This document shows, piece after piece, positions 16,877 through 26,944 of a stretch of DNA of 34,262 nucleotides. This DNA is from Chitinophagaceae bacterium (GTDB lineage Bacteria; Bacteroidota; Bacteroidia; Chitinophagales; Chitinophagaceae). Where the stretch lies: NCBI GenBank assembly GCA_947447825.1, contig CANFLL010000044.1, forward strand, positions 1-34,262. The letters run 5' to 3'. Numbering within the stretch: position 1 is the stretch's first letter; each line of letters starts with the position of its first letter. The position numbers and the translations under genes are program-made. The notes below the pieces were generated by a model. That model did not search any database and was not told where the DNA came from. It saw nothing but the letters and a program-made list of their open reading frames with translations.

Positions 16877-17230
16877 TTAAAATTGTAATCCTCCTTCTCT
16901 AGCACCATCAGCAACTGCTTTGATACGACCATGGTATAAATTACCACCTCTATCAAAAACAACATTAAGTATTCCAAGGTCTTTTGCTTTCAATGCAATT
17001 GAAGCACCGACTAATTTAGATTTTTCAATCTTGGGACCAGATTGTGCAGCAATAGACTTTTCACGTGAAGAAGAAGCAGCTAAAGTAACTCCATTTTCAT
17101 CATCTATTAACTGAGCATAAATGTCAGCATTACTTCTAAAGACAGATAATCTAGGCTTAATCGATGTTCCAGAAACTTTCTTTCTAATACGATACCTAAT
17201 TTTTTGTCTTTGTACTAATTTAGTGTTCAT
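16877..17230 (-). CDS. rplR: 50S ribosomal protein L18
   Basis: This 117-residue protein is L18, which binds 5S rRNA together with L5 and L25. Recognisable are RIRKKVSGTSIKPRLSVFRS (residues about 13-32), IYAQLIDD and the C-terminal FDRGGNLYHGRIKAVADGAR. A small inverted repeat (17246-17251 with 17259-17264) lies in the 45-bp gap from rplF. Confidence 0.97.
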   Translation of the reverse strand: MNTKLVQRQKIRYRIRKKVSGTSIKPRLSVFRSNADIYAQLIDDENGVTLAASSSREKSIAAQSGPKIEKSKLVGASIALKAKDLGILNVVFDRGGNLYHGRIKAVADGAREGGLQF

Positions 17231-17275
17231 ATATTTTTTATTATATATCCGATTCTGCCGGATAATTATTTAAAT

Positions 17276-17830
17276 TTATTTACCAGCCGCTTTACCTGCT
17301 TTTCTACGAAGAACTTCACCAACATACTTAACACCTTTACCTTTATATGGCTCAGGTTTACGTAAGCTTCTAAGTTTAGCAGCAACTTGACCTATTAACT
17401 GCTTATCAATACCTTCTAGAGAAATAATAGGATTTTTACCTTTCTCTGTGAGAGTTGAAACTTTAAGTTCTTTAGGAATTTCAAAAATAATGTTATGGGA
17501 ATAACCTAAAGCTAGATCTAATGTGTTACCAGAATTAGCAGCTTTGTAACCAACACCGACTAATTCTAAATCCCTTTTATAACCAGTAGTTACACCAGTA
17601 ACAAGATTGTTTACAAGAGAACGATATAAACCATGCATAGCACGATGACGGATTTGGTCTGTAGGACGTGTAATTATTAACTCATTACCAACAACTTCGG
17701 GCTTAATATCCCTATCAATAGCTTGAGATAAAGAACCTTTAGGACCTTTTACTGTAACAATATTATCTTTTCCAACTTCAATTGAAACACCTGATGGTAT
17801 AACAATTGGTTTTTTACCTATTCTTGACAT
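17276..17830 (-). CDS. rplF: 50S ribosomal protein L6
   Basis: This 184-residue protein is L6, which sits near the sarcin-ricin loop and factor-binding site. It starts MSRIGKKPI, contains VKGPKGSLSQ and ends in the signature PEPYKGKGVKYVGEVLRRKAGK. Length and both L6 repeats are normal. The gap from rpsH is 72 bp, the longest between the small genes of the spc segment. Confidence 0.98.
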   Translation of the reverse strand: MSRIGKKPIVIPSGVSIEVGKDNIVTVKGPKGSLSQAIDRDIKPEVVGNELIITRPTDQIRHRAMHGLYRSLVNNLVTGVTTGYKRDLELVGVGYKAANSGNTLDLALGYSHNIIFEIPKELKVSTLTEKGKNPIISLEGIDKQLIGQVAAKLRSLRKPEPYKGKGVKYVGEVLRRKAGKAAGK

Positions 17831-17902
17831 AGTCGTTTAATGTTTAAAATTAAAGAATGTTTTCAGCCCCGACTAAAAGGCTTAAATTATCAAATGTATA
17901 AA

Positions 17903-18301
17903 TTAGCTAATGTAGCAAAGTACTTCACCACCTACATTTTGAGCTTTTGCTTGTTTATCAGTAAGAACACCCTTAGATGTACTTACTATAGCAAGACCAA
18001 GACCGTTAATTACTCTCTTGATTTCAGAAGGTTTAGCATATTGTCTTAACCCTGGTCGACTAACACGCTCAAGAGAACGAATAGCAGGTTGTTTATTGAT
18101 TGGATCATATTTCAAAGCAATTTTAATAACACCCTGTTTAGTATCATCTTCAAATTTGTATTTAAGAATATAACCTTGCTCGTATAAAATCTCAGTTATA
18201 CGTTTTTTTAAATTTGAAGCTGGAATTTCAACAATTCTATGTCCAGCCATTTGTGCATTACGAACCCTTGTTAAATAATCAGCAATAGGATCAGTTACCA
18301 T
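17903..18301 (-). CDS. rpsH: 30S ribosomal protein S8
   Basis: This 132-residue protein is S8, a primary 16S rRNA binder and, in gammaproteobacteria, the repressor of the spc operon. Typical are DPIADYLTRVRNAQ at the N-terminus, SRPGLRQYAKPSEIKRVINGLG and the C-terminal STSKGVLTDKQAKAQNVGGE. No copy of an S8-type regulatory stem was recognised upstream of rplE. Confidence 0.98.
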   Translation of the reverse strand: MVTDPIADYLTRVRNAQMAGHRIVEIPASNLKKRITEILYEQGYILKYKFEDDTKQGVIKIALKYDPINKQPAIRSLERVSRPGLRQYAKPSEIKRVINGLGLAIVSTSKGVLTDKQAKAQNVGGEVLCYIS

Positions 18302-18348
18302 ATTTATAAATTAATCATTATTAGAAATAGAAGAAACTACTTAGGATA

Positions 18349-18618
18349 TTACCAACTAGCTTTTTTCACACCAGGAATTTTACCATTTAAAGCCATATCT
18401 CTAAAAATAACACGAGAAATACCAAAATATCTCATGTATCCTTTAGGCCTACCTGTTAATTGACAACGATTCTTCAATCTAACAGGAGATGAATTTTTTG
18501 GTAATAAATCTAAAGCTGCGTAATCACCAGAAGCTTTTAATTCTGTTCTTTTCTTCGCAAACTTTTCCACCATTTTCTCCCGCTTTCTTTGTCTAGCTTT
18601 AATCGATTCTTTTGCCAT
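18349..18618 (-). CDS. rpsN: 30S ribosomal protein S14 (zinc-free form)
   Basis: This 89-residue protein is S14 of the small-subunit head. It is the zinc-independent C-minus type: the CxxC pairs of the short zinc-binding S14 are missing and only one cysteine is present, in [12 protein letters not shown]. The C-terminal [19 protein letters not shown] is well conserved. It follows rplE by 10 bp. Confidence 0.98.
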   Translation of the reverse strand: MAKESIKARQRKREKMVEKFAKKRTELKASGDYAALDLLPKNSSPVRLKNRCQLTGRPKGYMRYFGISRVIFRDMALNGKIPGVKKASW

Positions 18619-18628
18619 TATATACTAT

Positions 18629-19204
18629 TTAAGCGTTATCTTTTTTAATATTTTTAAAAGGCAAGCCCAATTCTTTAAGCAATTCGTATGCTTCTTCATT
18701 AGTATTTGCAGTTGTAACGAAAGTAATATCAAGACCAGTAATCTTATTTACTTTATCAATATCGATTTCAGGAAAAATAATTTGTTCAATTACACCCAAA
18801 GTGTAATTGCCACGACCATCAAAAGCTTTATCACTAATACCTTTGAAATCACGAACACGGGGAAGAGCAACAGAAACAAGTCTATCTAAAAATTCATACA
18901 TCTTTTCACCCCTCAAAGTAACACGAGCACCAATAGGCATTCCCTTACGAAGTTTGAAATTAGATATATCTTTTTTGGAAAAGGTAGCTACAGGTTTTTG
19001 ACCAGTTATGATAGATAGTTCATCCAATGCTACATCAACTAATTTTTTGTCAGTAACAGCACCATTAACTCCTCTATTTACACAGATTTTCTCCAATTTA
19101 GGAGCTTGCATTACGCTTTTGTACTCGAATTTCTTCATTAATGCAGGCACAACTTCCTTAGAATATTTGTCTGCCAATCGAGGAATATATTTTATTGTTT
19201 CCAT
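18629..19204 (-). CDS. rplE: 50S ribosomal protein L5
   Basis: This 191-residue protein is L5, which binds 5S rRNA and contacts the P-site tRNA. Recognisable parts include [36 protein letters not shown] (about residues 68-87), [19 protein letters not shown] and [13 protein letters not shown]. Its start codon overlaps the rplX stop by one base (TAATG), implying translational coupling. Confidence 0.98.
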   Translation of the reverse strand: METIKYIPRLADKYSKEVVPALMKKFEYKSVMQAPKLEKICVNRGVNGAVTDKKLVDVALDELSIITGQKPVATFSKKDISNFKLRKGMPIGARVTLRGEKMYEFLDRLVSVALPRVRDFKGISDKAFDGRGNYTLGVIEQIIFPEIDIDKVNKITGLDITFVTTANTNEEAYELLKELGLPFKNIKKDNA

Positions 19205-19542
19205 TATTTAATTACTTCTCCAGATTTTTTTGAAATACGTATTAATTTACCACCAACTCTTTGACGTTTTACTTTAGTAGGAGTTTTTGTTTTAGCATCC
19301 CATAACATAACGTTAGAAATACTAATCTGAGCCTCCTTCTTTTCAATACCACCTTTAGTGTCTTGAGCAGTTGGTTTGATGTGTTTTGTAGCAAGAGCTA
19401 CACCTTCCACTGTAACTTTACCTTTTTCAATATTAACATCTAAAACTGTTTTAGGAACATTTAAATTCTTATCATCACCTGCGATAATAACAACTAAATC
19501 GCCCTTTTTAATATTAAACTTAGGTTTAAATCTTGTACTCAT
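19204..19542 (-). CDS. rplX: 50S ribosomal protein L24
   Basis: This 112-residue protein is L24, an assembly initiator that binds 23S rRNA domain I. A KOW motif is visible in [14 protein letters not shown] (about residues 12-25), followed by [29 protein letters not shown] and a lysine-rich end. It overlaps rplE by one base and follows rplN by 50 bp. Confidence 0.97.
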   Translation of the reverse strand: MSTRFKPKFNIKKGDLVVIIAGDDKNLNVPKTVLDVNIEKGKVTVEGVALATKHIKPTAQDTKGGIEKKEAQISISNVMLWDAKTKTPTKVKRQRVGGKLIRISKKSGEVIK

Positions 19543-19592
19543 TTTTTTGATATTAATTCACAAACAACTTAAAATTGAGAGTGATATGTTTT

Positions 19593-19961
19593 TTATAATA
19601 CTTCTGGTGCTAAACTAATAATTTTCATGTATCCTTTATCACGAAGCTCTCTAGCCACTGGTCCAAAAATACGTGTACCACGGGGATCATCAGCATTGTT
19701 TAATAATACTACTGCATTATCATCAAAACGGATATAAGAACCATCTTTTCTACGTAGTTTATTTTTGGTTCGAACGATAACTGCTTTTGAAACAGTTCCT
19801 TTCTTTATACCGCCAGCTGGTATTGCATCTTTTACAGTGACTACAATTTTATCACCAATTTTGGCATAATCTTGGCCACTATTACCAAGAACTTTTATAC
19901 AAAGTACTTCTTTAGCACCACTGTTATCTGCTACATTTAACCTACTTTCCTGCTGAATCAT
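19593..19961 (-). CDS. rplN: 50S ribosomal protein L14
   Basis: This 122-residue protein is L14, part of an intersubunit bridge. It starts [22 protein letters not shown] and includes [12 protein letters not shown], the KAVIVRTKN strand, [10 protein letters not shown] and [13 protein letters not shown]. Length is exactly as in other bacteria. Confidence 0.98.
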   Translation of the reverse strand: MIQQESRLNVADNSGAKEVLCIKVLGNSGQDYAKIGDKIVVTVKDAIPAGGIKKGTVSKAVIVRTKNKLRRKDGSYIRFDDNAVVLLNNADDPRGTRIFGPVARELRDKGYMKIISLAPEVL

Positions 19962-20021
19962 TATATAAGCTTTTATAAATCAATAAAAGATAATTTTAGA
20001 AAACAAAGTGTTGTTATAAAG

Positions 20022-20288
20022 TTATTTTGCTTTCTCTATTACTTCCACTAATCTCCATCTTTTTGTCTTACTTAATGGTCTAGTTTCCATTATTTTAACA
20101 AGATCACCAATAGTACACTCGTCTTTTTCATCGTGAGCATGAAACTTAGTAGTCTTTTTTACAAACTTACCATAAAGAGGATGCTTTACGTTTCTTTCAA
20201 CTGCAACAGTAATGGTCTTTACCATTTTATTACTAGTAACAACACCTATCCTTGTTTTCCTTAAATTTCTTTCAAGTACTGATTCCAT
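20022..20288 (-). CDS. rpsQ: 30S ribosomal protein S17
   Basis: This 88-residue protein is S17, a primary 16S rRNA-binding OB-fold protein. The pattern [39 protein letters not shown] and [18 protein letters not shown] is diagnostic. It is 11 bp downstream of rpmC. Confidence 0.98.
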   Translation of the reverse strand: MESVLERNLRKTRIGVVTSNKMVKTITVAVERNVKHPLYGKFVKKTTKFHAHDEKDECTIGDLVKIMETRPLSKTKRWRLVEVIEKAK

Positions 20289-20299
20289 TATAATATACT

Positions 20300-20509
20300 T
20301 TATTGAGCGATTACCCTATTTTTTAATTCTGTTTTAAGACGTGCTACATCTCTCCTTAGTAAACGAATACTAATAGGGTTCTCAATTGGAGATATTGCAT
20401 GAGCAAACGTTAACTTTTTTAATCGAAGTGATTCTTCAAGAACTCTAGCATTCAAATCTTCATTTGAAATTGTTTTAAGTTCTTTATTTAATTGTACTTT
20501 CTTTACCAT
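20300..20509 (-). CDS. rpmC: 50S ribosomal protein L29
   Basis: This 69-residue protein is L29, located at the peptide exit tunnel where it helps dock trigger factor. It is a two-helix protein with [20 protein letters not shown] and the terminal [17 protein letters not shown]. Position between rplP and rpsQ agrees with the canonical order. Confidence 0.97.
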   Translation of the reverse strand: MVKKVQLNKELKTISNEDLNARVLEESLRLKKLTFAHAISPIENPISIRLLRRDVARLKTELKNRVIAQ

Positions 20510-20556
20510 TGTAAAATATTAAATTATTATTAAGATAGAAGTTATTCAAAGAATTA

Positions 20557-20979
20557 TTAAGCTTTCTGTAAATCCCTTCTAACAATAAATTTAGTAGCAA
20601 TTGGTAGTTTTTGAGAAGCTAAAAGCATGGCATGTTTAGCAGTTTCTTCTGTAACACCATCACACTCAAAGATAATTCTACCTGGTTCAACAACAGCAGC
20701 CCAATATTCAGGGTTACCCTTACCCTTACCCATTCTCACTTCAGCAGGTTTATGAGTAATAATTTTATCTGGAAAAATTCTTATCCAAACATTACCTTCT
20801 CTTTTCATTGCACGAGTCATTGACTGACGAGCAGCTTCAAGTTGTCTATTTGTTAACCAAATAGGTTCAAGAGCTTTTAATGCATAAGAACCGAATGCTA
20901 TATATGAACCTCTTTTAGCAACTTCGCGAATTCTACCTTTCTGTTGCTTCCTATGTTTACTTCTTTTGGGTTGTAACAT
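20557..20979 (-). CDS. rplP: 50S ribosomal protein L16
   Basis: This 140-residue protein is L16, needed for A-site tRNA positioning. It starts [16 protein letters not shown]. It contains [20 protein letters not shown], the [14 protein letters not shown] strand, [18 protein letters not shown] and [15 protein letters not shown]. It follows rpsC by 37 bp. Confidence 0.98.
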   Translation of the reverse strand: MLQPKRSKHRKQQKGRIREVAKRGSYIAFGSYALKALEPIWLTNRQLEAARQSMTRAMKREGNVWIRIFPDKIITHKPAEVRMGKGKGNPEYWAAVVEPGRIIFECDGVTEETAKHAMLLASQKLPIATKFIVRRDLQKA

Positions 20980-21016
20980 CTCTTAATTTTTTCTAGATGA
21001 ATTTGTAATAAATGAA

Positions 21017-21838
21017 TTAGTTTCTTCTTGGAGAGCCAGCATTAGAAGAATTTCTTCCATCATTGTTTCTAGGACCTCTATCTCCATATCCTCCTCTACC
21101 ACGATCTCCTCCAGAATTTCTTCTGTCATCACCACCTCTATTATTTCTATCGCTTCTTTCGCTCATGTCATTTTTACCACCAACGAAATTTGGATTAAGT
21201 TCTCTTTTTCCTAAAACTTCTCCTTTACAAATCCAAACTTTTATACCAATTTTACCGTATACTGTTTGAGCAAATACACTAGCATAATCGATATCCATAC
21301 GGAAGGTATGAAGAGGGGTTCTTCCTTGTTTAATTTCTTCAGAACGGGCAATTTCAGCACCACCTAAACGACCACTTACTCTTACTTTAATTCCTTCAGC
21401 ACCCATACGTAAGGTAGAAGCAATTGCCATTTTGATAGCACGTTTGAAGTTAATCCGATTTTCTATTTGTCTTGCAATTGTATCACCTACAATTGTAGCA
21501 TCTAATTCAGGCCTACGAATCTCAAGAATGTTAATTTGAACATCATCCTTTTTAGTAAGCTTTTTAAGCTCTTCTTTTATTCGGTCAACCTCTCCACCAC
21601 CTTTACCAATGATAATACCTGGCTTGCTAGTATGAATAGTTACTATTAATTTACCTAAAGTACGCTCGATTACAATTCTAGCTATACCACCTTTACTAAT
21701 ACGAGCATTTAGGTAAGTCCTAATTTTGTCATCTTCTATTAGCTTTCCAGCGTAATCGTTCTTACTGGCGTACCAATTACTTTCCCATCCACGGATGATA
21801 CCTAATCTATTACCAATCGGATTTGCTTTCTGACCCAT
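21017..21838 (-). CDS. rpsC: 30S ribosomal protein S3 with RG-rich C-terminal tail
   Basis: This 273-residue protein is S3, at the mRNA entrance with helicase-related activity. It has [13 protein letters not shown] at the N-terminus, a KH domain with the GKGG loop at 78-81 ([20 protein letters not shown]) and the C-terminal S3 domain ending near [11 protein letters not shown]. Beyond it, residues about 225-273 form a low-complexity tail of Arg, Gly, Asp, Asn and Ser resembling RGG repeats. This tail is absent from E. coli S3 (233 residues). It overlaps no other gene and ends 37 bp before rplP. Confidence 0.98.
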   Translation of the reverse strand: MGQKANPIGNRLGIIRGWESNWYASKNDYAGKLIEDDKIRTYLNARISKGGIARIVIERTLGKLIVTIHTSKPGIIIGKGGGEVDRIKEELKKLTKKDDVQINILEIRRPELDATIVGDTIARQIENRINFKRAIKMAIASTLRMGAEGIKVRVSGRLGGAEIARSEEIKQGRTPLHTFRMDIDYASVFAQTVYGKIGIKVWICKGEVLGKRELNPNFVGGKNDMSERSDRNNRGGDDRRNSGGDRGRGGYGDRGPRNNDGRNSSNAGSPRRN

Positions 21839-21849
21839 ATTCGGTTGTA

Positions 21850-22194
21850 TTAATTTTTTGTATCTACTATTATTGTTACATGATTACTGCGCTTACGAAT
21901 TTTGTAGCCTCTACCTTGAGGAGCTGGACGCATACGCTTTATAACTCTACCACCATCGACAAATATTGTCTTAACAATCAAATTACTATCAGCTGAGTTT
22001 AATCCTTCATTTTTTTGATCCCAATTATTAATTGCACTTTTAAGCAATTTTGCTAATGGAATAGCATTATGTTGTGGATGAAATTCTAAAATAGCCAATG
22101 CCTTTTCAACATCCATACCACGAATAACGTCAGCGATTAATCGCATTTTACGTGGACCAGTTGGATAATTTTGTAATCTAGCGCTTGATTCCAT
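21850..22194 (-). CDS. rplV: 50S ribosomal protein L22
   Basis: This 114-residue protein is L22, lining the peptide exit tunnel. Typical are [40 protein letters not shown] and the tunnel loop segment [21 protein letters not shown]. The loop appears intact. It precedes rpsC by 11 bp. Confidence 0.98.
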   Translation of the reverse strand: MESSARLQNYPTGPRKMRLIADVIRGMDVEKALAILEFHPQHNAIPLAKLLKSAINNWDQKNEGLNSADSNLIVKTIFVDGGRVIKRMRPAPQGRGYKIRKRSNHVTIIVDTKN

Positions 22195-22250
22195 TATTGT
22201 AATCTTATTTTTTGTTTCACCTTTAGAAAAGGAGTAACTATTTTAATAAA

Positions 22251-22520
22251 TTATTTCTTAGACCCTGAGTGACCTCTGAAATTTCTAGTAGGTGAAAATT
22301 CACCTAACTTATGACCAACCATGAACTCAGTAACATAAACTGGAATAAATTTATTACCATTGTGTACTGCAAAAGTATGACCAACGAAATCTGGGGTAAT
22401 TGTACTTCTTCTACTCCAAGTTTTGATAACACCTTTTTTACTTTTTCCTTCGTTTACATTTAGAACCTTCGTATCGAGGTTTGCATCAACGTAAGGACCT
22501 TTTTTTATTGAACGACCCAT
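22251..22520 (-). CDS. rpsS: 30S ribosomal protein S19
   Basis: This 89-residue protein is S19 in the small-subunit head, contacting the A-site finger. It starts [12 protein letters not shown] and contains [40 protein letters not shown] and [10 protein letters not shown]. Length is normal. Confidence 0.98.
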   Translation of the reverse strand: MGRSIKKGPYVDANLDTKVLNVNEGKSKKGVIKTWSRRSTITPDFVGHTFAVHNGNKFIPVYVTEFMVGHKLGEFSPTRNFRGHSGSKK

Positions 22521-22555
22521 ATTAGTTTTTTAAATTACTATTTAAACAAAGAAAA

Positions 22556-23395
22556 TTATTTAGCAAGTTTTTTTCCATCGCGGCGTTGAATAATTAACTT
22601 ACTGCTACCTTTTGTTCTAGATCTTGTCTTTTCACCCTTAGCATACTTACCAGTTCTACTTCTAGGATGACCACCAGAGGCTCTACCTTCACCACCACCC
22701 ATCGGGTGATCAACAGGGTTCATTGCAACACCACGTGTTCTTGGAGTGATACCTTTCCAACGATTCACACCAGCTTTACCTGCTTGCTCTAGGTTATGGT
22801 CACTATTAGAAACTACACCGATTGTTGCAAAACAATTGATTAATAATTTTCTTAGTTCACCACTAGGCATTTTTAAAACAGCATACTTTTCTTCCTTGTT
22901 AGCCAACTGAGCAGAAGTACCAGCACTTCTTACTAATTTTCCACCCTGACCTGGTTGTAATTCAATGTTATGAATCATAGTACCCAAAGGCATATTCTTC
23001 ATTTGTAAAGCATTACCAATTTCGGGAGCAACTTGATTACCAGAAATAACCTTGGCACCAACTTGTAAACCTTGTGGAGCAATGATATATCTTTTCTCTC
23101 CATCAGTGTATTGAACTAATGCGATGAAAGCTGATCTGTTAGGATCATATTCAATAGAAAGAACTGTTGCTTCGATATCAAACTTATTTCGTTTAAAATC
23201 AATTATACGATATTGCTTTTTATGACCACCACCAATGTATCTCATTGATCTGCGACCTTGTGAATTACGACCACCAGTTTTTTTGATTGGTTCTAATAAA
23301 CTTTTCTCAGGCTTATTAGTTGTAATTTCTGCATAAGCATTTCCAATTCTCCAGCGTGTACCAGCTGTCATTGGTTTGTATTTCTTTAATGCCAT
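22556..23395 (-). CDS. rplB: 50S ribosomal protein L2
   Basis: This 279-residue protein is L2, required for subunit joining and peptidyl transferase activity. The sequence [20 protein letters not shown] contains the conserved His230 (His229 in E. coli). The N-terminal [21 protein letters not shown] and middle [20 protein letters not shown] are canonical. Confidence 0.99.
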   Translation of the reverse strand: MALKKYKPMTAGTRWRIGNAYAEITTNKPEKSLLEPIKKTGGRNSQGRRSMRYIGGGHKKQYRIIDFKRNKFDIEATVLSIEYDPNRSAFIALVQYTDGEKRYIIAPQGLQVGAKVISGNQVAPEIGNALQMKNMPLGTMIHNIELQPGQGGKLVRSAGTSAQLANKEEKYAVLKMPSGELRKLLINCFATIGVVSNSDHNLEQAGKAGVNRWKGITPRTRGVAMNPVDHPMGGGEGRASGGHPRSRTGKYAKGEKTRSRTKGSSKLIIQRRDGKKLAK

Positions 23396-23437
23396 TTTAA
23401 AATCTTTTTACGAGTTTATCAGCCTCGACTGCTATAA

Positions 23438-23737
23438 TTAGAAATTAGTGTATAAATCTATTGTTTCGCCTTCCCCTACAGTTACGAAAGCTTTCTTAAA
23501 TGAAGGTTTTACACCTTGAATAAGACCAGCTTTAGTTTGTTTGGATTTATTTTTACCTGGGGCAACTGCTGTATTTACAGTATCAACCTTTACACCATAA
23601 AATTCTTCAACAGCTTTTTTAATTTCAAGCTTGTTAGCTCTTTTATCAACTTTAAAAGTGTAAGTACGCAATTTTTGTTGTTGCTTATTTGCTTTCTCTG
23701 TTAAAATTGGCTTAACCAATACTTCAGTAAGTTTCAT
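23438..23737 (-). CDS. rplW: 50S ribosomal protein L23
   Basis: This 99-residue protein is L23, at the tunnel exit where it docks SRP and trigger factor. KPILTEKANKQQQKLRTYTF and ANKLEIKKAVEEFYGVKVD are diagnostic. The C-terminal part is slightly longer and less conserved than in E. coli. Confidence 0.97.
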   Translation of the reverse strand: MKLTEVLVKPILTEKANKQQQKLRTYTFKVDKRANKLEIKKAVEEFYGVKVDTVNTAVAPGKNKSKQTKAGLIQGVKPSFKKAFVTVGEGETIDLYTNF

Positions 23738-23763
23738 TTTGTATCTATTATACCGTTTGAGAA

Positions 23764-24402
23764 TTATGCTTCTGTTGCAATTAAATCATCAGAAAATATG
23801 TTAACAGCGCTTTCTGTAAAAACTAATACATCAGCATTCATTATGTCGTAAGTATTAACATCTGCCAACATTGTAGTGGTGATATTTGGAACATTACGAG
23901 TGCTTAAATACAAACTATCATTGTATTCAGACAAAACGATGATTGTCTTCTTATCAGAAACATTTAAACTGCTAAGAATTCCTACAGCTTGTTTGGTTTT
24001 AGGTACTTCTAAGTTAATATCCTCAACAACAACAATAGCAGCATCTTTAGCCTTGTAACTAAGGGCAGAAATTTTAGCTAAGTCTTTTACTTTGCGATTG
24101 ATTTTTAAATCGTATTTGTGAGGTTTTGGTCCAAAAATGGTACCACCACCCTTATACAAAGGGTTACGAATATTACCTTTACGAGCACCACCTGTACCTT
24201 TTTGTTTGTGTAATTTGCGGCTAGAACCTTTAACTTCAGCACGTGTTTTTACCTTGTGAGTACCTGCACGACCAGCTGCTAAATATTGTTTTACAGCTAA
24301 ATATATTACGTGATCATTAGGTTCAATACCAAAAATATCTTGTGGTAATTCGACAGTTCTTCCTGTCTTTTGACCTTCTATGTTTAAAACATCAACTTGC
24401 AT
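23764..24402 (-). CDS. rplD: 50S ribosomal protein L4
   Basis: This 212-residue protein is L4, with a tunnel loop containing EVKGSSRKLHKQKGTGGARK and GNIRNPLYKGGGTIFGPKPH. In E. coli L4 represses the S10 operon by acting on its leader; here no equivalent leader was recognised, though a structured 249-bp gap precedes rplC. The globular C-terminal part is complete. Confidence 0.98.
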   Translation of the reverse strand: MQVDVLNIEGQKTGRTVELPQDIFGIEPNDHVIYLAVKQYLAAGRAGTHKVKTRAEVKGSSRKLHKQKGTGGARKGNIRNPLYKGGGTIFGPKPHKYDLKINRKVKDLAKISALSYKAKDAAIVVVEDINLEVPKTKQAVGILSSLNVSDKKTIIVLSEYNDSLYLSTRNVPNITTTMLADVNTYDIMNADVLVFTESAVNIFSDDLIATEA

Positions 24403-24424
24403 CTTTCGAAAAAATTAACTGTGA

Positions 24425-25042
24425 TTACTTTTGGATTAATACGATTGAACCGTTATGACCTGGAACAGAACCGCTAACTAAGATGTAATTTTTTTCAGGG
24501 AAAATCTTAACAACTTTTAGTCCTTTCATTTTAACCCTGTCACCACCCATACGTCCCGCCATTCTCAAACCCTTGAAAACACGTGAAGGATAAGATGATC
24601 CACCCAAAGAACCTGGCGCTCTTGAACGATCATGCTGACCGTGTGTAGCTTCACCAACACCAGAGAAACCATGTCTTTTTACAACACCTTGGAAACCTTT
24701 TCCCTTAGTGGTACCAACAATTTCAACGGTGTCGCCTTCTGAAAATATATCTAATGATACAGTTTCACCAAGATTTTTTTCGATGGAATAATTACGAAAT
24801 TCTTTTACGAATCTTTTGGGAGCAGTTTGAGCTTTGGAGTAGTGATTGAGCTCTGCTTTTGTAGTGTGTTTTTCTTTTTTGTCTACAACAGCCAACTGAA
24901 GTGCAGTGTAGCCGTCGGTTTCAGTAGTTTTTACTTGTGTAACAGTGTTTGGTTCTGCTTCGATGATTGTACAAGCAGTTTGTTTACCATCAGCGGCAAA
25001 GATGCTTGTCATCCCAATTTTTTTACCAATAATACCTTTCAT
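24425..25042 (-). CDS. rplC: 50S ribosomal protein L3
   Basis: This 205-residue protein is L3, one of the assembly-initiating large-subunit proteins near the peptidyl transferase centre. It starts [15 protein letters not shown]; an in-frame ATG lies one codon earlier at 25045, and the choice is arbitrary. The central loop [20 protein letters not shown] and [19 protein letters not shown] are canonical. The upstream gap to rpsJ is unusually long, 249 bp. Confidence 0.98.
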   Translation of the reverse strand: MKGIIGKKIGMTSIFAADGKQTACTIIEAEPNTVTQVKTTETDGYTALQLAVVDKKEKHTTKAELNHYSKAQTAPKRFVKEFRNYSIEKNLGETVSLDIFSEGDTVEIVGTTKGKGFQGVVKRHGFSGVGEATHGQHDRSRAPGSLGGSSYPSRVFKGLRMAGRMGGDRVKMKGLKVVKIFPEKNYILVSGSVPGHNGSIVLIQK

Positions 25043-25045
25043 CAT

Positions 25046-25291
25046 TTTTGCGGTTATGCCCCGCTAAGGTGTCAAGGACATTTCGAGATATTCTCGAATT
25101 TCAATCCTCTGTTTGCTACTGACCTTTTCCTTTGTTTTCAAATATTAACTTTGAAGGGGAAGTACCAGTAGTAAACAAACCTCGAAGGGCCTGTTCATAT
25201 TTAATCCTCTTTATTTAAGAGGTTTAGTTACTTAAATCAGCGCTCTTTTCTTTACTAATGCAAATTGAGAGATGATTGTTTAATAATTTAA
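25046..25291 (-). promoter_or_regulatory. Structured gap between rpsJ and rplC, candidate leader
   Basis: This 246-bp stretch interrupts genes that are normally close together. It holds a CCTCTT/AAGAGG hairpin (25206-25222), a perfect 7-bp TTCGAGA/TCTCGAA hairpin with a 3-nt loop (25082-25098) and a GCGG/CCGC hairpin just upstream of rplC (25050-25064). A 17-codon frame on the minus strand (25145-25198; MNRPFEVCLLLVLPLQS) could be a leader peptide. An autoregulatory ribosomal-protein leader is a plausible reading, without direct proof. Confidence 0.45.
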
Positions 25292-25597
25292 TTAGGCTTT
25301 AATCTCTACTTCAACACCTGATGGCAAATCTAATTTACTTAGTGCATCAACAGTTTTGGAAGATGAGGTATAAATATCCAACAATCTTTTGTGAGTTGCC
25401 AACTGAAACTGCTCACGGCTTTTTTTGTTAACGTGAGGAGAACGAAGAACTGTAAAAATTCTTTTGTGCGTTGGTAAAGGAATGGGTCCTGTTACAACAG
25501 CTCCAGTGCTACGTACTGTCTTAACAATTTTCTCAGCAGACTTGTCTACTAAGTTGTGATCGTATGATTGTAATTTAATTCTAATTCTCTGTGACAT
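25292..25597 (-). CDS. rpsJ: 30S ribosomal protein S10
   Basis: This 101-residue protein is S10, also the transcription-elongation factor NusE. It starts [18 protein letters not shown] and contains [20 protein letters not shown] and the [16 protein letters not shown] helix. It is the first gene of the cluster here: fusA, rpsG and rpsL, which often precede it, are replaced by a divergent GH5 gene. A strong promoter match lies 30-60 bp upstream. Confidence 0.98.
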   Translation of the reverse strand: MSQRIRIKLQSYDHNLVDKSAEKIVKTVRSTGAVVTGPIPLPTHKRIFTVLRSPHVNKKSREQFQLATHKRLLDIYTSSSKTVDALSKLDLPSGVEVEIKA

Positions 25598-25626
25598 ATC
25601 CTTTACCCCATTTCAAATTGGGAGTG

Positions 25627-25657
25627 CAAATGTAGGGGTATGATTTCAATTGACAAA
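25627..25657 (-). promoter_or_regulatory. Promoter of the S10-spc cluster
   Basis: On the minus strand TTTG (25654-25657) is followed after 19 nt by TACATTTG (25627-25634), then C. This is a full match to the Bacteroidota -33/-7 pattern. The predicted transcription start lies about 20 bp upstream of rpsJ. The same element spacing occurs before the transposase at 34129-34159. Confidence 0.82.
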
Positions 25658-25908
25658 CATTTATTTGAATTATTTTTAATTTTTTTTATTTATCCTCCTT
25701 TTTATGGTTTATTTAAATCTTATTCCTTGATATTGCAGGGTTATTTGTTACTTCTATGAGGCATTTTTATCATAAAGTACACTATGGTTCTCATTATGAA
25801 CACAAAAATTATGGGGTATTTCGCAAACCCTCAGTGTTTTTAGTTTTTTCCATTTTGTACTTTGTGGCAAAGCACCATTGTAGTTATTAATTACATAATC
25901 ATCCTTTT

Positions 25909-26937
25909 ATGAATAAATATAGTTATCTGTCTTTTATTGTTTTTTTGTTGCTGCTTAATGGATGTGTTAATACTAATATTCACAGAAATGAGCAATCTAA
26001 AATTGGGGTCGTGTTGTGTGGTGCTGAATTTGGAGAAACCCATTTGCCCGGCAAACTAAAAACAGACTACATATATCCTAATAAAGAAGAACTAGTGTAT
26101 TTTGCTGCAAAGGGTTTTAATCCTATCACGTTACCTTTTAAATGGGAAAGAGTGCAAAGATCCATTAACGGAGAATTAGATTCTGCAGAAATCTATAGAA
26201 TGAAAATCTTCCTTTCTAATTGCGACTCACTACACCTTAATGTGATACTTACCCTTCAAAATTTTGCTGTTTATGCCAATAATGGTTCACAATATGTGTT
26301 GAATAGTCGCCACTTAACTAATGAAAACTATAAGGACTTATGGAGAAAGTTGGCTACTACTTTTAAAGAAAATAAAAACATCTATGGCTATGATATAATG
26401 AATGAACCTAGAGGCATCTTTGGAAATAGTTGGCGCAAAGCAGCACAATCAGCCATTGATGGTATTCGTGAGGTTGATACGCTACCTTTTATAATAGTAG
26501 ATGGAGAGAATAGTTCTTTTTCGGCTAATTGGAGTGCAGAAAACAATGGTCTCAGAAATTTGCATGATGCGAATGATAAAATAATCTTTGATGCACACTG
26601 CTACTTTGATTATGACCACTCTGGCAGATATAATAATGATTATGAAGGTAGAATAACAAACAGTATTGGATCAGAAAGGCTAAAACCGTTTATTCGATGG
26701 CTAAATAAACACCATAAAAAGGGGATGATTGGCGAGTTTGGTGTTCCGACAGATAAAAAATGGTTGGGAGTAATGGAAGACTTTCTAACTTGTGCTACCC
26801 AAAACGGAATCAATGTGACCTATTGGGCTGCAGGCCCTTGGTGGAATGATTATCCCCTATCTATAGAACCCTCTCAAGGCATTGATAAACCTCAAATGAA
26901 AATATTGGAGAAGTATATTACGATTCCGAAGAAATAA
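25909..26937 (+). CDS. Glycoside hydrolase family 5 lipoprotein (cellulase-like)
   Basis: This 342-residue protein is a GH5-type TIM-barrel glycosidase exported as a lipoprotein. The signal peptide ends in LLNGC with the lipidated Cys19. The catalytic acid/base is Glu166 in YDIMNEPRG, the nucleophile is Glu276 in IGEFGVP, and His230 lies in FDAHCYFD. Such enzymes cleave beta-1,4-glucans, mannans or related glycans; the exact substrate cannot be told. There is no carbohydrate-binding module and no SusC/SusD pair nearby, so it is not part of a visible polysaccharide utilisation locus. It is the only complete plus-strand gene in the window, divergent from rpsJ. A good TAnnTTTG box was not found upstream. 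Confidence 0.92.
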   Translation: MNKYSYLSFIVFLLLLNGCVNTNIHRNEQSKIGVVLCGAEFGETHLPGKLKTDYIYPNKEELVYFAAKGFNPITLPFKWERVQRSINGELDSAEIYRMKIFLSNCDSLHLNVILTLQNFAVYANNGSQYVLNSRHLTNENYKDLWRKLATTFKENKNIYGYDIMNEPRGIFGNSWRKAAQSAIDGIREVDTLPFIIVDGENSSFSANWSAENNGLRNLHDANDKIIFDAHCYFDYDHSGRYNNDYEGRITNSIGSERLKPFIRWLNKHHKKGMIGEFGVPTDKKWLGVMEDFLTCATQNGINVTYWAAGPWWNDYPLSIEPSQGIDKPQMKILEKYITIPKK

Positions 26938-26944
26938 TAAATTT

